A program made the position numbers and the translations under genes. Below, piece after piece: positions 1 through 5,481 of a DNA stretch of 7,009 bases. The notes below the pieces were generated by a model, which saw only the letters and a program-made list of their open reading frames with translations, ran no database searches and had not been told where the DNA came from. This DNA comes from an uncultured Actinomycetes bacterium. Its GTDB lineage: Bacteria > Actinomycetota > Thermoleophilia > Solirubrobacterales > Solirubrobacteraceae. The stretch's first letter is position 1. Every line of letters begins with the position of its first letter. Location of the stretch: the NCBI GenBank assembly GCA_937888775.1, contig CALAQT010000001.1:1-7009 (forward strand), in the 5' to 3' direction.

Positions 1-206
1 AGATACCCGGGCTGCTGCCCGAGAACCGCGCCGCCAAACCCACCGGACGCAACGTGCTCGGCGCCTTCCAAGGACTCGGACTCACCTACACCCAAGCGGG
101 CATCGAACTCGACCGACTCACCCACACCCAGCGACGCGTCCTCGAGCTACTCGACATCACACCACCATGGCCCGAACAAAAGCCGGGAGCACTAACCCTC
201 TCGTAG
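1..206 (+). CDS. Transposase, C-terminal end (partial, starts before the window)
   Basis: An open frame enters from the left edge (first full codon at 3) and stops at TAG 204-206, giving 67 residues. It contains LPENRAAKPTGRN, then GAFQGLGLTYTQAG, and ends LTHTQRRVLELLDITPPWP followed by a short tail. The 'LT.TQRR.LELL.I' ending resembles the C-termini of DDE transposases of the IS1634/IS4 type. This is pattern recognition only, because the catalytic part lies outside the window. Base composition supports a foreign origin: by hand count, positions 1-180 hold about 76 C against 40 G, whereas 241-300 hold about 16 C against 26 G. The insertion-sequence end should lie within a few tens of bases after 206, which is inside the start region of the next gene. 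No terminal inverted repeat can be confirmed without the other end. Confidence 0.5.
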   Translation, partial: IPGLLPENRAAKPTGRNVLGAFQGLGLTYTQAGIELDRLTHTQRRVLELLDITPPWPEQKPGALTLS

Positions 207-214
207 TGCGGAAA

Positions 215-1504
215 ATGGGGCTAGCGGTGCTCCTTCCCAGTGTCGACGCGCGGATCGCGACGGAAATCGTCGGGCGGATCGGCGAAGTGCTGGGGCACCG
301 AGGCAGTCGCAACTCGCACGCCACCGCTCGTCTCGGCGAGAACGCTCGCGACCTGCTGGAGAGGGTTCGCCAACAGCTCCCCGACCTGGCGCCGTCGGCT
401 CCGGTTGGCCTTGCGCCGCGCGGACCCGAAGGGATCGCTCGGCTGCTCGAGTTCGCGCGCGGGCAGCTCGGCATGCCGGTTGCGTTCCTGACGCGCCATC
501 ACGGCGACGACTACGTCTTCGTCCGTTTTGCCGGCAAGCACGAGCGATTCGGAGTCGCGGAGGGCGACGAGATGCCGCTGAGCTGCTCGTATTGCCAGCG
601 GATGCTCGACGGGCGCATCGCCGCGATGGTGACGGACCTCGCGGCCGACCCCCAGACGCGAGACCTCGAGCTCACCACGCGACTGGGGCTGCGTGCCTAC
701 GCGGGAGTTCCAGTCCGTTTGCGCTCGGGTGAGGTCTACGGGACGCTGTGCGGCGTCGACACTCGCCCGCACCCAGAGCTCAGCGAGCGCCACGCCGAAC
801 TGCTCGGCTTCCTCGGCGACCTTACCGCCGAGCTGATCGATGACGAGACAGACCAGCGGACCGCCCGGCGCGTGCAGGCGGGCGCGACGGGGGTGCGCAC
901 GCTGTTGGTCGCGCTCGCGGCACGCGATTTCTACACCAGCGAGCACTCCAAGCAGGTCGTCGAGCTCGCGTCAGCCGTCGCCGGGCGCCTCGGCCTCGAC
1001 CAAGACGCGACTCGCGACGTGGAGCAGGTCGCGCTGCTGCATGACATCGGCAAGGTCGGAATGCCGGACGCCATCCTGCAGAAGCAGGGCCCGCTCGACG
1101 AGCAAGAGTGGCAGCTGATGCGCCAGCATCCCGTCGTCGGCGAGCACATCATCGCCGGCATACCCGGGCTATCGCACCTTGCGCCGGCCATGCGCGCCGA
1201 GCACGAGCACTGGGACGGGGGGGGCTATCCGGACGGTCTGGTCGGCGAGCAGATCCCGCTCGCGAGCCGCATCACGCTCGCCTGCGACGCGCTGAACGCG
1301 ATGACGAGCGACCGCCCTTACCGTCCCGCGATGACGCTTGAGCGCGCCCAGCAGGAACTCCGATCGTGCGCCGGAAAGCAGTTTGACCCCCAAGCCATCA
1401 AGGCACTCCTGGCCGAAATCGCCACGCCGGCCGTTGACAAAACGGCTTCGATCGCTTCGGGGAACCGTTTGACGCCGTCAAGGCGCGCGCTCAGGATGTC
1501 CTGA
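215..1504 (+). CDS. GAF domain plus HD-GYP domain protein (cyclic-di-GMP phosphodiesterase type)
   Basis: Cytoplasmic signalling protein of about 429 residues. Numbered from ATG 215, a helical lead (about 1-65) is followed by a GAF sensor domain (about 70-205, with SCSYCQRMLDGRI and YAGVPVRL). An HD-GYP domain (about 225-405) follows, with EHSKQV, LHDIGKVGMP, HPVVGEHI, HEHWDGGGYPDGL and DALNAMTSDRPYR. HD-GYP enzymes hydrolyse c-di-GMP at a two- or three-metal centre. The HD pair, the HP histidine, GYP and the distal Asp are present, but the first His of the usual HHE motif is Glu (EHE). The GAF domain probably senses a small ligand or redox state, which is inference. The start is uncertain: the frame is open from ATG 167 inside the transposase, with GTG 206, ATG 215 and GTG 227 as options and no clear Shine-Dalgarno for any. 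No membrane segment is visible. The next gene makes the same messenger. Confidence 0.88.
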   Translation: MGLAVLLPSVDARIATEIVGRIGEVLGHRGSRNSHATARLGENARDLLERVRQQLPDLAPSAPVGLAPRGPEGIARLLEFARGQLGMPVAFLTRHHGDDYVFVRFAGKHERFGVAEGDEMPLSCSYCQRMLDGRIAAMVTDLAADPQTRDLELTTRLGLRAYAGVPVRLRSGEVYGTLCGVDTRPHPELSERHAELLGFLGDLTAELIDDETDQRTARRVQAGATGVRTLLVALAARDFYTSEHSKQVVELASAVAGRLGLDQDATRDVEQVALLHDIGKVGMPDAILQKQGPLDEQEWQLMRQHPVVGEHIIAGIPGLSHLAPAMRAEHEHWDGGGYPDGLVGEQIPLASRITLACDALNAMTSDRPYRPAMTLERAQQELRSCAGKQFDPQAIKALLAEIATPAVDKTASIASGNRLTPSRRALRMS

Positions 1505-1509
1505 GCGCG
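1486..1509 (+). terminator. 10-bp hairpin over the HD-GYP stop codon
   Basis: CGCGCTCAGG (1486-1495) and CCTGAGCGCG (1500-1509) form a perfect 10-bp stem with a four-base ATGT loop. The stop codon TGA (1502-1504) lies in the right arm. There is no T-run afterwards, so this is a terminator-like or RNA-stabilising hairpin rather than a textbook intrinsic terminator. It stands between two c-di-GMP genes and could reduce read-through from the first into the second. Confidence 0.45.
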
Positions 1510-1614
1510 GCGTTGATTGAGGTCGTGGAGGACCTGCGGCCAGACAACTTCGCGCCCTCGCCTTCTTCAGCGCGAGCTCAGTTTCCTGTATCCGGCCGGG
1601 TTAGCGTGGTTCGC

Positions 1615-1620
1615 GAGGAA
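1615..1620 (+). promoter_or_regulatory. Ribosome binding site GAGGAA deciding a TTG start
   Basis: GAGGAA (1615-1620) lies nine bases before TTG 1630, a good Shine-Dalgarno spacing. It is too far (24 bases) from the first ATG at 1645, which has only AGG two bases in front of it. An earlier in-frame TTG at 1513 has no suitable site. The site therefore favours a TTG start at 1630, with ATG 1645 as the alternative. Confidence 0.4.
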
Positions 1621-1629
1621 TTAGTAGGT

Positions 1630-2745
1630 TTGCCAAAGAAAGGCATGACGGTCGACGAAAACGACAGCGCGGTCGACGAGCGCGATAGCGCGGTGGAGGA
1701 ACGCAACAGCGCGACCGCGGAACGCGGTAGCGCGGCACAAAGGCGCGACCGCGCGGCTGACGAGCGCGACACTGCGGCCGACGAGCGCGACCGCGCGGCC
1801 GACGAGCGCGACACCGCGACCGAAGATGAGGATGAGCGCGGCATCGCGACCGAGGACCGCGACACTGCGGCTCAGGAGCGCGACCGCTCGGCCGACGACC
1901 GCGACCGCTCGGCCGACGACCGCGACCGCGCTGCCGACGAGCGCGACACTGCGGCCGACGAGCGCGATACCGCCGCTGACGAGCGCGACACCGCAACCGA
2001 CGATGAGGACCAGCGCGACAGCGCGGCCGATCGCCGTCACGCGGCGCAAAGGCGCGAAAGCGCGACCGAGGAACGCGAAATTGCGGCGCAAAGCCGTGAC
2101 CGCGCGGCCAGCGAGCGCGAGCGGGATGGCGGTCTTTCGATCAGCCAGCACGAGCAAGCAGCCAGCGACCGCGAAGAGGCGGCCCGCGACAGAGGCGAGG
2201 GTTCGCGCGATCGTGAGCGGGCGGCGCACGATCGCAGGCAGGCGGCCCGCGACCGCGCGCAGGCGGGCGTTGACGGCTTGACCGGAGCGCTTCAACGAGA
2301 CCGCGGCATGGTTGATCTCCAACGAGAGATTGATCGGGCGCGGCGCTCGAACGGCCGACTCGTTCTCGCCTTCGTCGACGTCGATGGTCTCAAAGCGATC
2401 AATGACGCACAGGGCCACGCTGCCGGCGACCGGCTGCTGCGCGACGTGGTGGCGGCGCTGAGAACCGGACTGCGGTCATACGACCTAGTCGTCCGATACG
2501 GCGGCGACGAGTTCCTCTGTGCGCTTTTGGACTCCGACATCGAAGGCGCCAGGCGGCGGTTTGACGAGGTGGCCAGAAACCTGACGACGACGAGCCCCAG
2601 GTCCTCGGTGAGTACGGGGCTAGCGGCGCTCGAGACCCAGGAGACGCTCGACGAGCTTACCGCCCGCGCCGACGCCGATCTCTATGCCGGACGCCGCCAC
2701 GCGCGAGAGCAACGCGATTCTCAGGAGCGACCGCCCTCGAAGTGA
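1630..2745 (+). CDS. GGDEF diguanylate cyclase with long charged heptad-repeat N-terminus
   Basis: About 371 residues. The N-terminal 60 percent (1651-2265) is a repeat rod of Ala, Asp, Glu and Arg, likely a long helix or coiled coil. The C-terminal GGDEF domain (2269 to about 2690) starts GVDGLTGAL and carries FVDVDGLKAIND, GHAAGDRLL and RYGGDEF (GGDEF at 2500-2514). The active-site motif is intact, so it should make c-di-GMP from two GTP. The inhibitory site RxxD is present as RSYD (2473-2484), five residues before GGDEF, so product inhibition is expected. No transmembrane segment or signal peptide is visible, so the enzyme is probably cytoplasmic. The rod may drive dimerisation, which cyclases need, or attach the enzyme to a partner; this is inference. 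It follows the HD-GYP gene, whose product would degrade the same molecule. The start at TTG 1630 rests on spacing to GAGGAA, with ATG 1645 possible. Confidence 0.9.
   Translation: MPKKGMTVDENDSAVDERDSAVEERNSATAERGSAAQRRDRAADERDTAADERDRAADERDTATEDEDERGIATEDRDTAAQERDRSADDRDRSADDRDRAADERDTAADERDTAADERDTATDDEDQRDSAADRRHAAQRRESATEEREIAAQSRDRAASERERDGGLSISQHEQAASDREEAARDRGEGSRDRERAAHDRRQAARDRAQAGVDGLTGALQRDRGMVDLQREIDRARRSNGRLVLAFVDVDGLKAINDAQGHAAGDRLLRDVVAALRTGLRSYDLVVRYGGDEFLCALLDSDIEGARRRFDEVARNLTTTSPRSSVSTGLAALETQETLDELTARADADLYAGRRHAREQRDSQERPPSK
1651..2265 (+). repeat. Degenerate 21-bp coding repeat (ADERDTA heptads)
   Basis: About 23 seven-residue units of the form A-D-E-R-D-T/R-A follow one another in frame, each encoded by 21 bases. 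The best-conserved copies are at 1756-1818 and 1933-1995. After each of these triplets comes a ten-residue unit (TEDEDERGIA at 1819-1848, TDDEDQRDSA at 1996-2025), so a larger block recurs with an offset of 177 bp. An 18-residue interruption lies at 2107-2160, and the last five units (2161-2265) are Arg-richer. A three-residue insertion in a heptad frame is a 'stammer' in coiled-coil terms. Protein-level selection is likely because the units vary at the DNA level but keep charge and Ala positions. Confidence 0.9.
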
Positions 2746-2799
2746 ACCGTGACCTCAGAAGAAGACCTTGCGGTTTGAGAGACGCAGCCACTCGCGGTG

Positions 2800-3300
2800 T
2801 TAGCTCTTGCTGCGGCTGGTATCCACGAGTTCCAACGCGCCGAAGCCGGCCAGTGGCCCGTCCATCAGGAAGACTTCGATCGTTAGGTCTGGATCGACGT
2901 GCGCTTGGCTTAGGAACGCGACCACCTTGCGTCCCGTGAGCTCCTCGATCATCTGGCTATATCGGATCTTCAACAAGCGCTGGAACTCTCGACGCATGTC
3001 GAGCACTCGTTCGGGTTCCCCGCTCTCCATCATCGTCTTCTCGATCGCGGTGAAGCCGTCGCTCAGGACGCATACGACGAGGTTGTCAAGGACGTAGGTC
3101 TTGGCTCTGAGCGGCCCGCGTCCGTAGTGCTCGCGCATGAACGAGACGATCCGGTTGGTGATCTCGGCGAGCAGCATGCCGCCCGAGAGAGCCTGGGGCT
3201 CGGGGTCGCCGGCCGAGGCCTCGATTCGTCCCGCGTCGTTCATTCGCTTCCCGCGGGCATCTTTCTGTTGTTCCGGCTCACTGTTGCCAGAAATCGCCAT
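2800..3300 (-). CDS. DUF2294 / MpsC-family protein
   Basis: 166 residues. After a charged lead of about 35 residues comes one compact domain (about 40-150) with LLAEITNRIVSFMREHYGRGP, AKTYVLDNLVVCVLSDGFTAIEKTMM, FQRLLKIRYSQMIEELTGRKVVAFLSQ and DPDLTIEVFLMD. This matches the DUF2294 (MpsC) family pattern, including the conserved 'YGRGP.+AKTY' stretch. In staphylococci MpsC is linked to the MpsAB cation/bicarbonate system; in actinomycetes these proteins usually stand alone and their role is unknown. No MpsA- or MpsB-like gene is visible here. ATG 3298-3300 has GGTGGA eight bases upstream. A second ATG at 3241-3243 (19 residues later) with GGGAAG in front is an alternative. The gene converges on the cyclase gene with a 54-bp gap and no clear terminator between them. 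Confidence 0.85.
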   Translation of the reverse strand: MAISGNSEPEQQKDARGKRMNDAGRIEASAGDPEPQALSGGMLLAEITNRIVSFMREHYGRGPLRAKTYVLDNLVVCVLSDGFTAIEKTMMESGEPERVLDMRREFQRLLKIRYSQMIEELTGRKVVAFLSQAHVDPDLTIEVFLMDGPLAGFGALELVDTSRSKS

Positions 3301-3489
3301 CGTGGCAATCCACCGTAGTCATCGCGTCGGGCGCGGACATCCGGGCGCATCCACGTCAGGCATCCGTAACAATCAGCGATAGGCAACGGCAGTCGGCCCT
3401 CGTCAGGTTGAGCGAGGCCCAATCCGCCGACCGGCGTTGCGTGCGGTGAAACAGGCGCGCCTGCTCCGGAAGCCCAAAAGGCTGTTTCG

Positions 3490-3618
3490 ATGCTTGAAAT
3501 CGGTCGCGCGGCCGGGGGTGTTGCAGGAGCAACGTTCACCGCTGTCTCGGGAGTTGTCATGGCGTTTGCATCGTGCGCGGTGCTGAGCGAGGCGTGTGTT
3601 CCGGCGTTTGTGAAGTAA
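3490..3618 (+). CDS. Candidate 42-residue hydrophobic small protein
   Basis: ATG 3490 to TAA 3616-3618 encodes 42 residues with a continuous Ala/Val/Gly-rich middle (AGGVAGATFTAVSGVVMAFA) that could span a membrane once. AAAAGG at 3476-3481 lies eight bases before the ATG. There is no family match I recognise, and an open frame on the opposite strand competes. Kept only as a low-confidence candidate. Confidence 0.18.
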   Translation: MLEIGRAAGGVAGATFTAVSGVVMAFASCAVLSEACVPAFVK

Positions 3619-3842
3619 GGCAATCGGGCGCAGGGAAAACCGCGGCCTATGCTGGGGCGCAAAATACGAAGTCAGACCCGTGCGGGCAACTATGGACGTG
3701 CTGCTGAGTCGCACGAGCCGTCGTGCGTCCGCGGCGAGGACGCGCGTCGGCCGCTCGAGCTCGACGTCCTGGCCTGCAGCGCCAGATCGTCCGTCGTCCA
3801 CGGCTTCCAAGAATCGTCCTCGCTTCACACCGGGCGAGCCGT

Positions 3843-3870
3843 CAGACAACATGGTCACAAGGCATACAAT
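3843..3870 (+). promoter_or_regulatory. Possible sigma-70-type promoter for the 151-codon gene
   Basis: TACAAT (3865-3870, five of six to TATAAT) sits 16 bases after CAGACA (3843-3848, four of six to TTGACA). It is about 74 bases upstream of ATG 3944. The AT-richness of the -10 box stands out locally in this GC-rich DNA. No other support. Confidence 0.25.
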
Positions 3871-3943
3871 GCGGCTGGCGGCGCGCCCGGGTCTGCCGGC
3901 CATAATCGGTAGCTCGAACGAACTACGTCTGGAGGATTGGGAG

Positions 3944-4399
3944 ATGGCTGGCGATGGCTCCGCTGCGCTCGGCGCGCCGGAGATTGCAGGCACGATGGTG
4001 AATCCGCAGGGCCTCACCAAGAAGATGACGATCCGGACGGCTGGAGCTGAGTTGGGAGGCATCGTCGGGTCTGTCGCGGCGGGCAGCGCCACGGGCGGGC
4101 TGTATCAGGGCGCGCCAGACGTCCCGGTGTTCGGGCGGGTCGGCTACGTTGCGGTCAGCGAGACCGAGGTCGCGTTGATCAAGACCAAGGCAGGGCCATT
4201 CAAGATGCACGTCACCGACGAGGCACTCGCTCGTGTGCCGCGAAGCGAGCTGGGGGACATCGAGCTGGAGGAGGGCAAGATGATCTCTCACCTCAAGCTT
4301 GGCTTCACCAACGGCGTCCGGTGGGAGTTCGATGTCCCGAAGATGGGCAAAAAGAACGCCAAGGAATTCGTCTCCAAGCTGGGCGGGAGGATCACGTGA
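3944..4399 (+). CDS. Conserved-looking hypothetical protein, possible PH-like fold
   Basis: 151 residues from ATG 3944, chosen because GGAGG (3931-3935) lies eight bases upstream; the frame itself stays open back to 3680. A Gly/Ala-rich segment (about residues 38-60, GAELGGIVGSVAAGSATGG) precedes an alternating beta-type region (about 65-150): VGYVAVSETEVALIKTK, DEALARVPRSELGDIELEEG, HLKLGFTNGVRWEFDVPKMG and a final helix NAKEFVSKLGG. The order of strands followed by one C-terminal helix resembles small bacterial PH-like domains, but I cannot name a family. Function is unknown. The Gly/Ala segment is too short and polar at its edges to be called a membrane anchor. The next gene starts 81 bp later in the same direction, so the two may be co-transcribed. 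Confidence 0.75.
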   Translation: MAGDGSAALGAPEIAGTMVNPQGLTKKMTIRTAGAELGGIVGSVAAGSATGGLYQGAPDVPVFGRVGYVAVSETEVALIKTKAGPFKMHVTDEALARVPRSELGDIELEEGKMISHLKLGFTNGVRWEFDVPKMGKKNAKEFVSKLGGRIT

Positions 4400-4459
4400 C
4401 GGCCTTTTCCACGCCGCCACCTCACGGCCCTGAGCACGCAGCTCCTAGGTCACGTGATC
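4390..4459. repeat. Inverted pair of TCACGTGA sites flanking the gap between two genes
   Basis: GATCACGTGAC (4390-4400) and its exact reverse complement GTCACGTGATC (4449-4459) lie 59 bp apart centre to centre. Each contains the self-palindrome TCACGTGA, so each can also be a dimer binding site alone. The left copy includes the TGA stop of the 151-codon gene; the right copy ends 21 bp before the next start codon. Either a paired operator or an 11-bp stem with a 48-base loop is possible. Confidence 0.6.
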
Positions 4460-4480
4460 GACAGCGTTGCCGGGGTATGA

Positions 4481-5074
4481 ATGACTCAGGCAGCGGTTGC
4501 GCGGACGTACGCGAACGACCGCGGTTTGGAGCTCCATCTCAATTGGACGCTGCCGTGTGCGTCTCCGACACTGCCCGGCTTGCATTGCGCGGACGCGATC
4601 ATCGGTCCAATTGCAGGGGGCCGCGAGGGGATTCTTTACCAGTGCACTGGCGGCAGGGCCATCGGCCCGCCCGTGGCCCAGTTCGCAATCCCCGGCTTGC
4701 GCGAGGTGATCGACGGCTTGTGGGTGCGCAGGTCGGGACGCAGCATCTGGACGAGGGTGAAAGTGCCAACGGGATACACAGAGCTGACGCTGCCCGACGA
4801 CACGTTCACTGGGAGCTACCGGGTCGCGATCGACTCACCGCGCTGCGAAGAGTCCGCGCGGCGGTTGCTAGACCGGGACTTTACGGAGTGGCATCTCAAG
4901 CACGGACCCCAGGGCAACGCGCTCTCGCAAGCTGGGAGCTTCGAGATCTCAGGGGGAGCCCTGTTCATCCGTGGGGAGGAGAGAAGCTTCAACACCGCTG
5001 AGAAGCTGGACGCCTTCGCCGTAGCCGTAGCGGCGCTCGCCGCCCGAGTCGGCGCATTTGTCGACGAGGCGTGA
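4481..5074 (+). CDS. Hypothetical protein of 197 residues
   Basis: The start is ATG 4481, with GGGGT (4472-4476) just upstream; ATG 4477 overlaps it in another frame (ATGAATG). I see no signal peptide or membrane span. Alternating strand-like stretches (ELHLNWTLP, GREGILYQCTGG, GRSIWTRVKVPTG, SYRVAIDSPR) lead to a C-terminal unit. That unit has the order strand, ARRLLDRDFTEWHLKH helix, GSFEISGGALFIRG hairpin, and a long Ala-rich helix KLDAFAVAVAALAARVG. This order recurs in actinobacterial proteins of unknown function, but I cannot assign a named family or activity. There are four cysteines (26, 36, 55, 122) and no obvious metal motif. It lies 81 bp after the 151-codon gene and may share its transcript. 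Third-codon GC is high, supporting real coding. Confidence 0.75.
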   Translation: MTQAAVARTYANDRGLELHLNWTLPCASPTLPGLHCADAIIGPIAGGREGILYQCTGGRAIGPPVAQFAIPGLREVIDGLWVRRSGRSIWTRVKVPTGYTELTLPDDTFTGSYRVAIDSPRCEESARRLLDRDFTEWHLKHGPQGNALSQAGSFEISGGALFIRGEERSFNTAEKLDAFAVAVAALAARVGAFVDEA

Positions 5075-5114
5075 GCCGTCATCCGTGCGTGATCGGTGAG
5101 CAGCGCCAAAGCAG

Positions 5115-5354
5115 TCAAACAACAAGCAACAAGCTCTGCCTGGTTGATCCGTAGAAGCGCAGACGCAAGGAGGTGTCCGCGCCCATGGGATACGCCCGCG
5201 CGCCCGGCCGCATGACCTCTAGCCGATTGACGGCCGGGCTAGGGACCCGTGGTCGCCCGGCCGGTTCGTCCGGCGATCTGGTCGCACCTGCTGGCAGTCG
5301 CACCGTCGCCAGCAGCCTACGAGCCTCGCTTTCCCTTTCCTCCACGTCCGTCAC
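5115..5354 (-). pseudogene. Possible N-terminal remnant of a Thermoleophilia-type protein
   Basis: A GTG at 5352-5354, preceded by AAGGGG and an in-frame stop, opens a 79-residue frame. It begins TDVEERESEARRLLATVRLPAG, then ATRSPDEPAG. The 'RRLL..V.LP.GA.R.P.EP.G' pattern is familiar from the N-terminal part of larger hypothetical proteins of Thermoleophilia, where it continues to a 'VDRH.WW' stretch. Here the later part (RPRVPSPAVNRLEVMRP onward) does not continue that pattern, and the frame ends early. A truncated or frameshifted copy is the best reading. A + strand frame overlaps it, and both cannot easily be real. Confidence 0.3.
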
Positions 5355-5379
5355 CTCGCCCCTTCAATCGAAGACGTAA
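5185..5379 (+). CDS. Candidate small Ser/Arg/Gly-rich ORF with strong ribosome binding site
   Basis: ATG 5185 follows AAGGAGGTG (5167-5175), an unusually complete match to the 16S anti-Shine-Dalgarno; GTG 5173 overlaps the site itself. The 64-residue product is low in complexity (Ser, Arg, Gly, Pro, Ala) with no recognisable domain, and it overlaps the antisense remnant frame. It could be a leader peptide, or the binding site may be chance or left over from a lost gene. Confidence 0.2.
   Translation: MGYARAPGRMTSSRLTAGLGTRGRPAGSSGDLVAPAGSRTVASSLRASLSLSSTSVTSPLQSKT
5202..5263. repeat. Three-copy 9-bp motif GCCCGGCCG in alternating orientation
   Basis: GCCCGGCCG lies at 5202-5210 and 5255-5263, with the exact reverse complement CGGCCGGGC at 5231-5239. 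The middle copy can pair with either neighbour (loops of 20 or 15 bases), giving two mutually exclusive 9-bp hairpins. Confidence 0.6.
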
Positions 5380-5481
5380 CCATCTCCCAGCCCTAACGCC
5401 GACGGTCAGTCAAGCCGCTCTCTGATCGCCTACGAGTGCTACCACTATGGCGGCTCCGGGTCATCGTGCCAGCCCCTTCTG

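Larger units (their letters stand above)
3301..3943. other. Stretch of about 640 bp without a convincing gene
   Basis: This separates the divergent DUF2294 gene and the 151-codon gene. Open frames exist on both strands, but they overlap each other, lack recognisable domains and have mixed third-codon bases. The best small candidate is at 3490-3618 (+). A possible promoter for the right-hand gene lies at 3843-3870. A short perfect hairpin GTTGC-AGGA-GCAAC is at 3520-3533. A - strand frame in 3640-3860 reads ERPTRVLAADARRLVRL, faintly like the start of a response regulator, but this is too short to call. The region may be decayed gene material. Confidence 0.5.
5075..5481. other. Gene-poor stretch with remnant-like frames and GC-rich inverted repeats
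   Basis: Between two + strand genes there is no secure gene. The stretch holds a - strand open frame that looks like the beginning of a broken gene (5115-5354), a strong AAGGAGGTG ribosome-binding-type sequence (5167-5175) before a small + strand frame, and a motif in three copies (5202-5263). From 5380 to 5499 the frame of the next gene is open but has no usual start codon. Confidence 0.5.

Noticed and set aside
221..946. 241-codon - strand open frame over the GAF domain
   Set aside because: The + strand carries clear GAF and HD-GYP motifs in the same place; the antisense product has no domain pattern.
1651..2265. 21-bp tandem units as a CRISPR-like array
   Set aside because: Units are contiguous without spacers, degenerate, in one reading frame and translate to a regular protein repeat.
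1621..2418. Long - strand open frame (265 codons) over the cyclase repeat, rich in VALVGRAVA units
   Set aside because: It is the antisense shadow of the ADERDTA repeat; low stop frequency follows from the GC-rich periodic codons, and the + strand GGDEF domain is unambiguous.
2746..2799. Shared terminator between the convergent cyclase and DUF2294 genes
   Set aside because: Only a 5-bp AACCG/CGGTT pair with a long loop is present, with no T-run on either strand.
3240..3662. 140-codon - strand open frame upstream of and overlapping the DUF2294 gene
   Set aside because: It overlaps the DUF2294 start by about 60 bp in another frame, has mixed third-codon bases and no recognisable motif.
3403..4092. 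229-codon - strand open frame across the gap and the 151-codon gene
   Set aside because: It runs antisense through the well-supported 151-codon gene; only the faint TRVLAADARRLVR stretch resembles anything.
4321..5001. 226-codon + strand frame overlapping both unknown genes
   Set aside because: It overlaps two better-started frames and its product is Arg-rich and low in structure, typical of an out-of-frame GC-rich reading.
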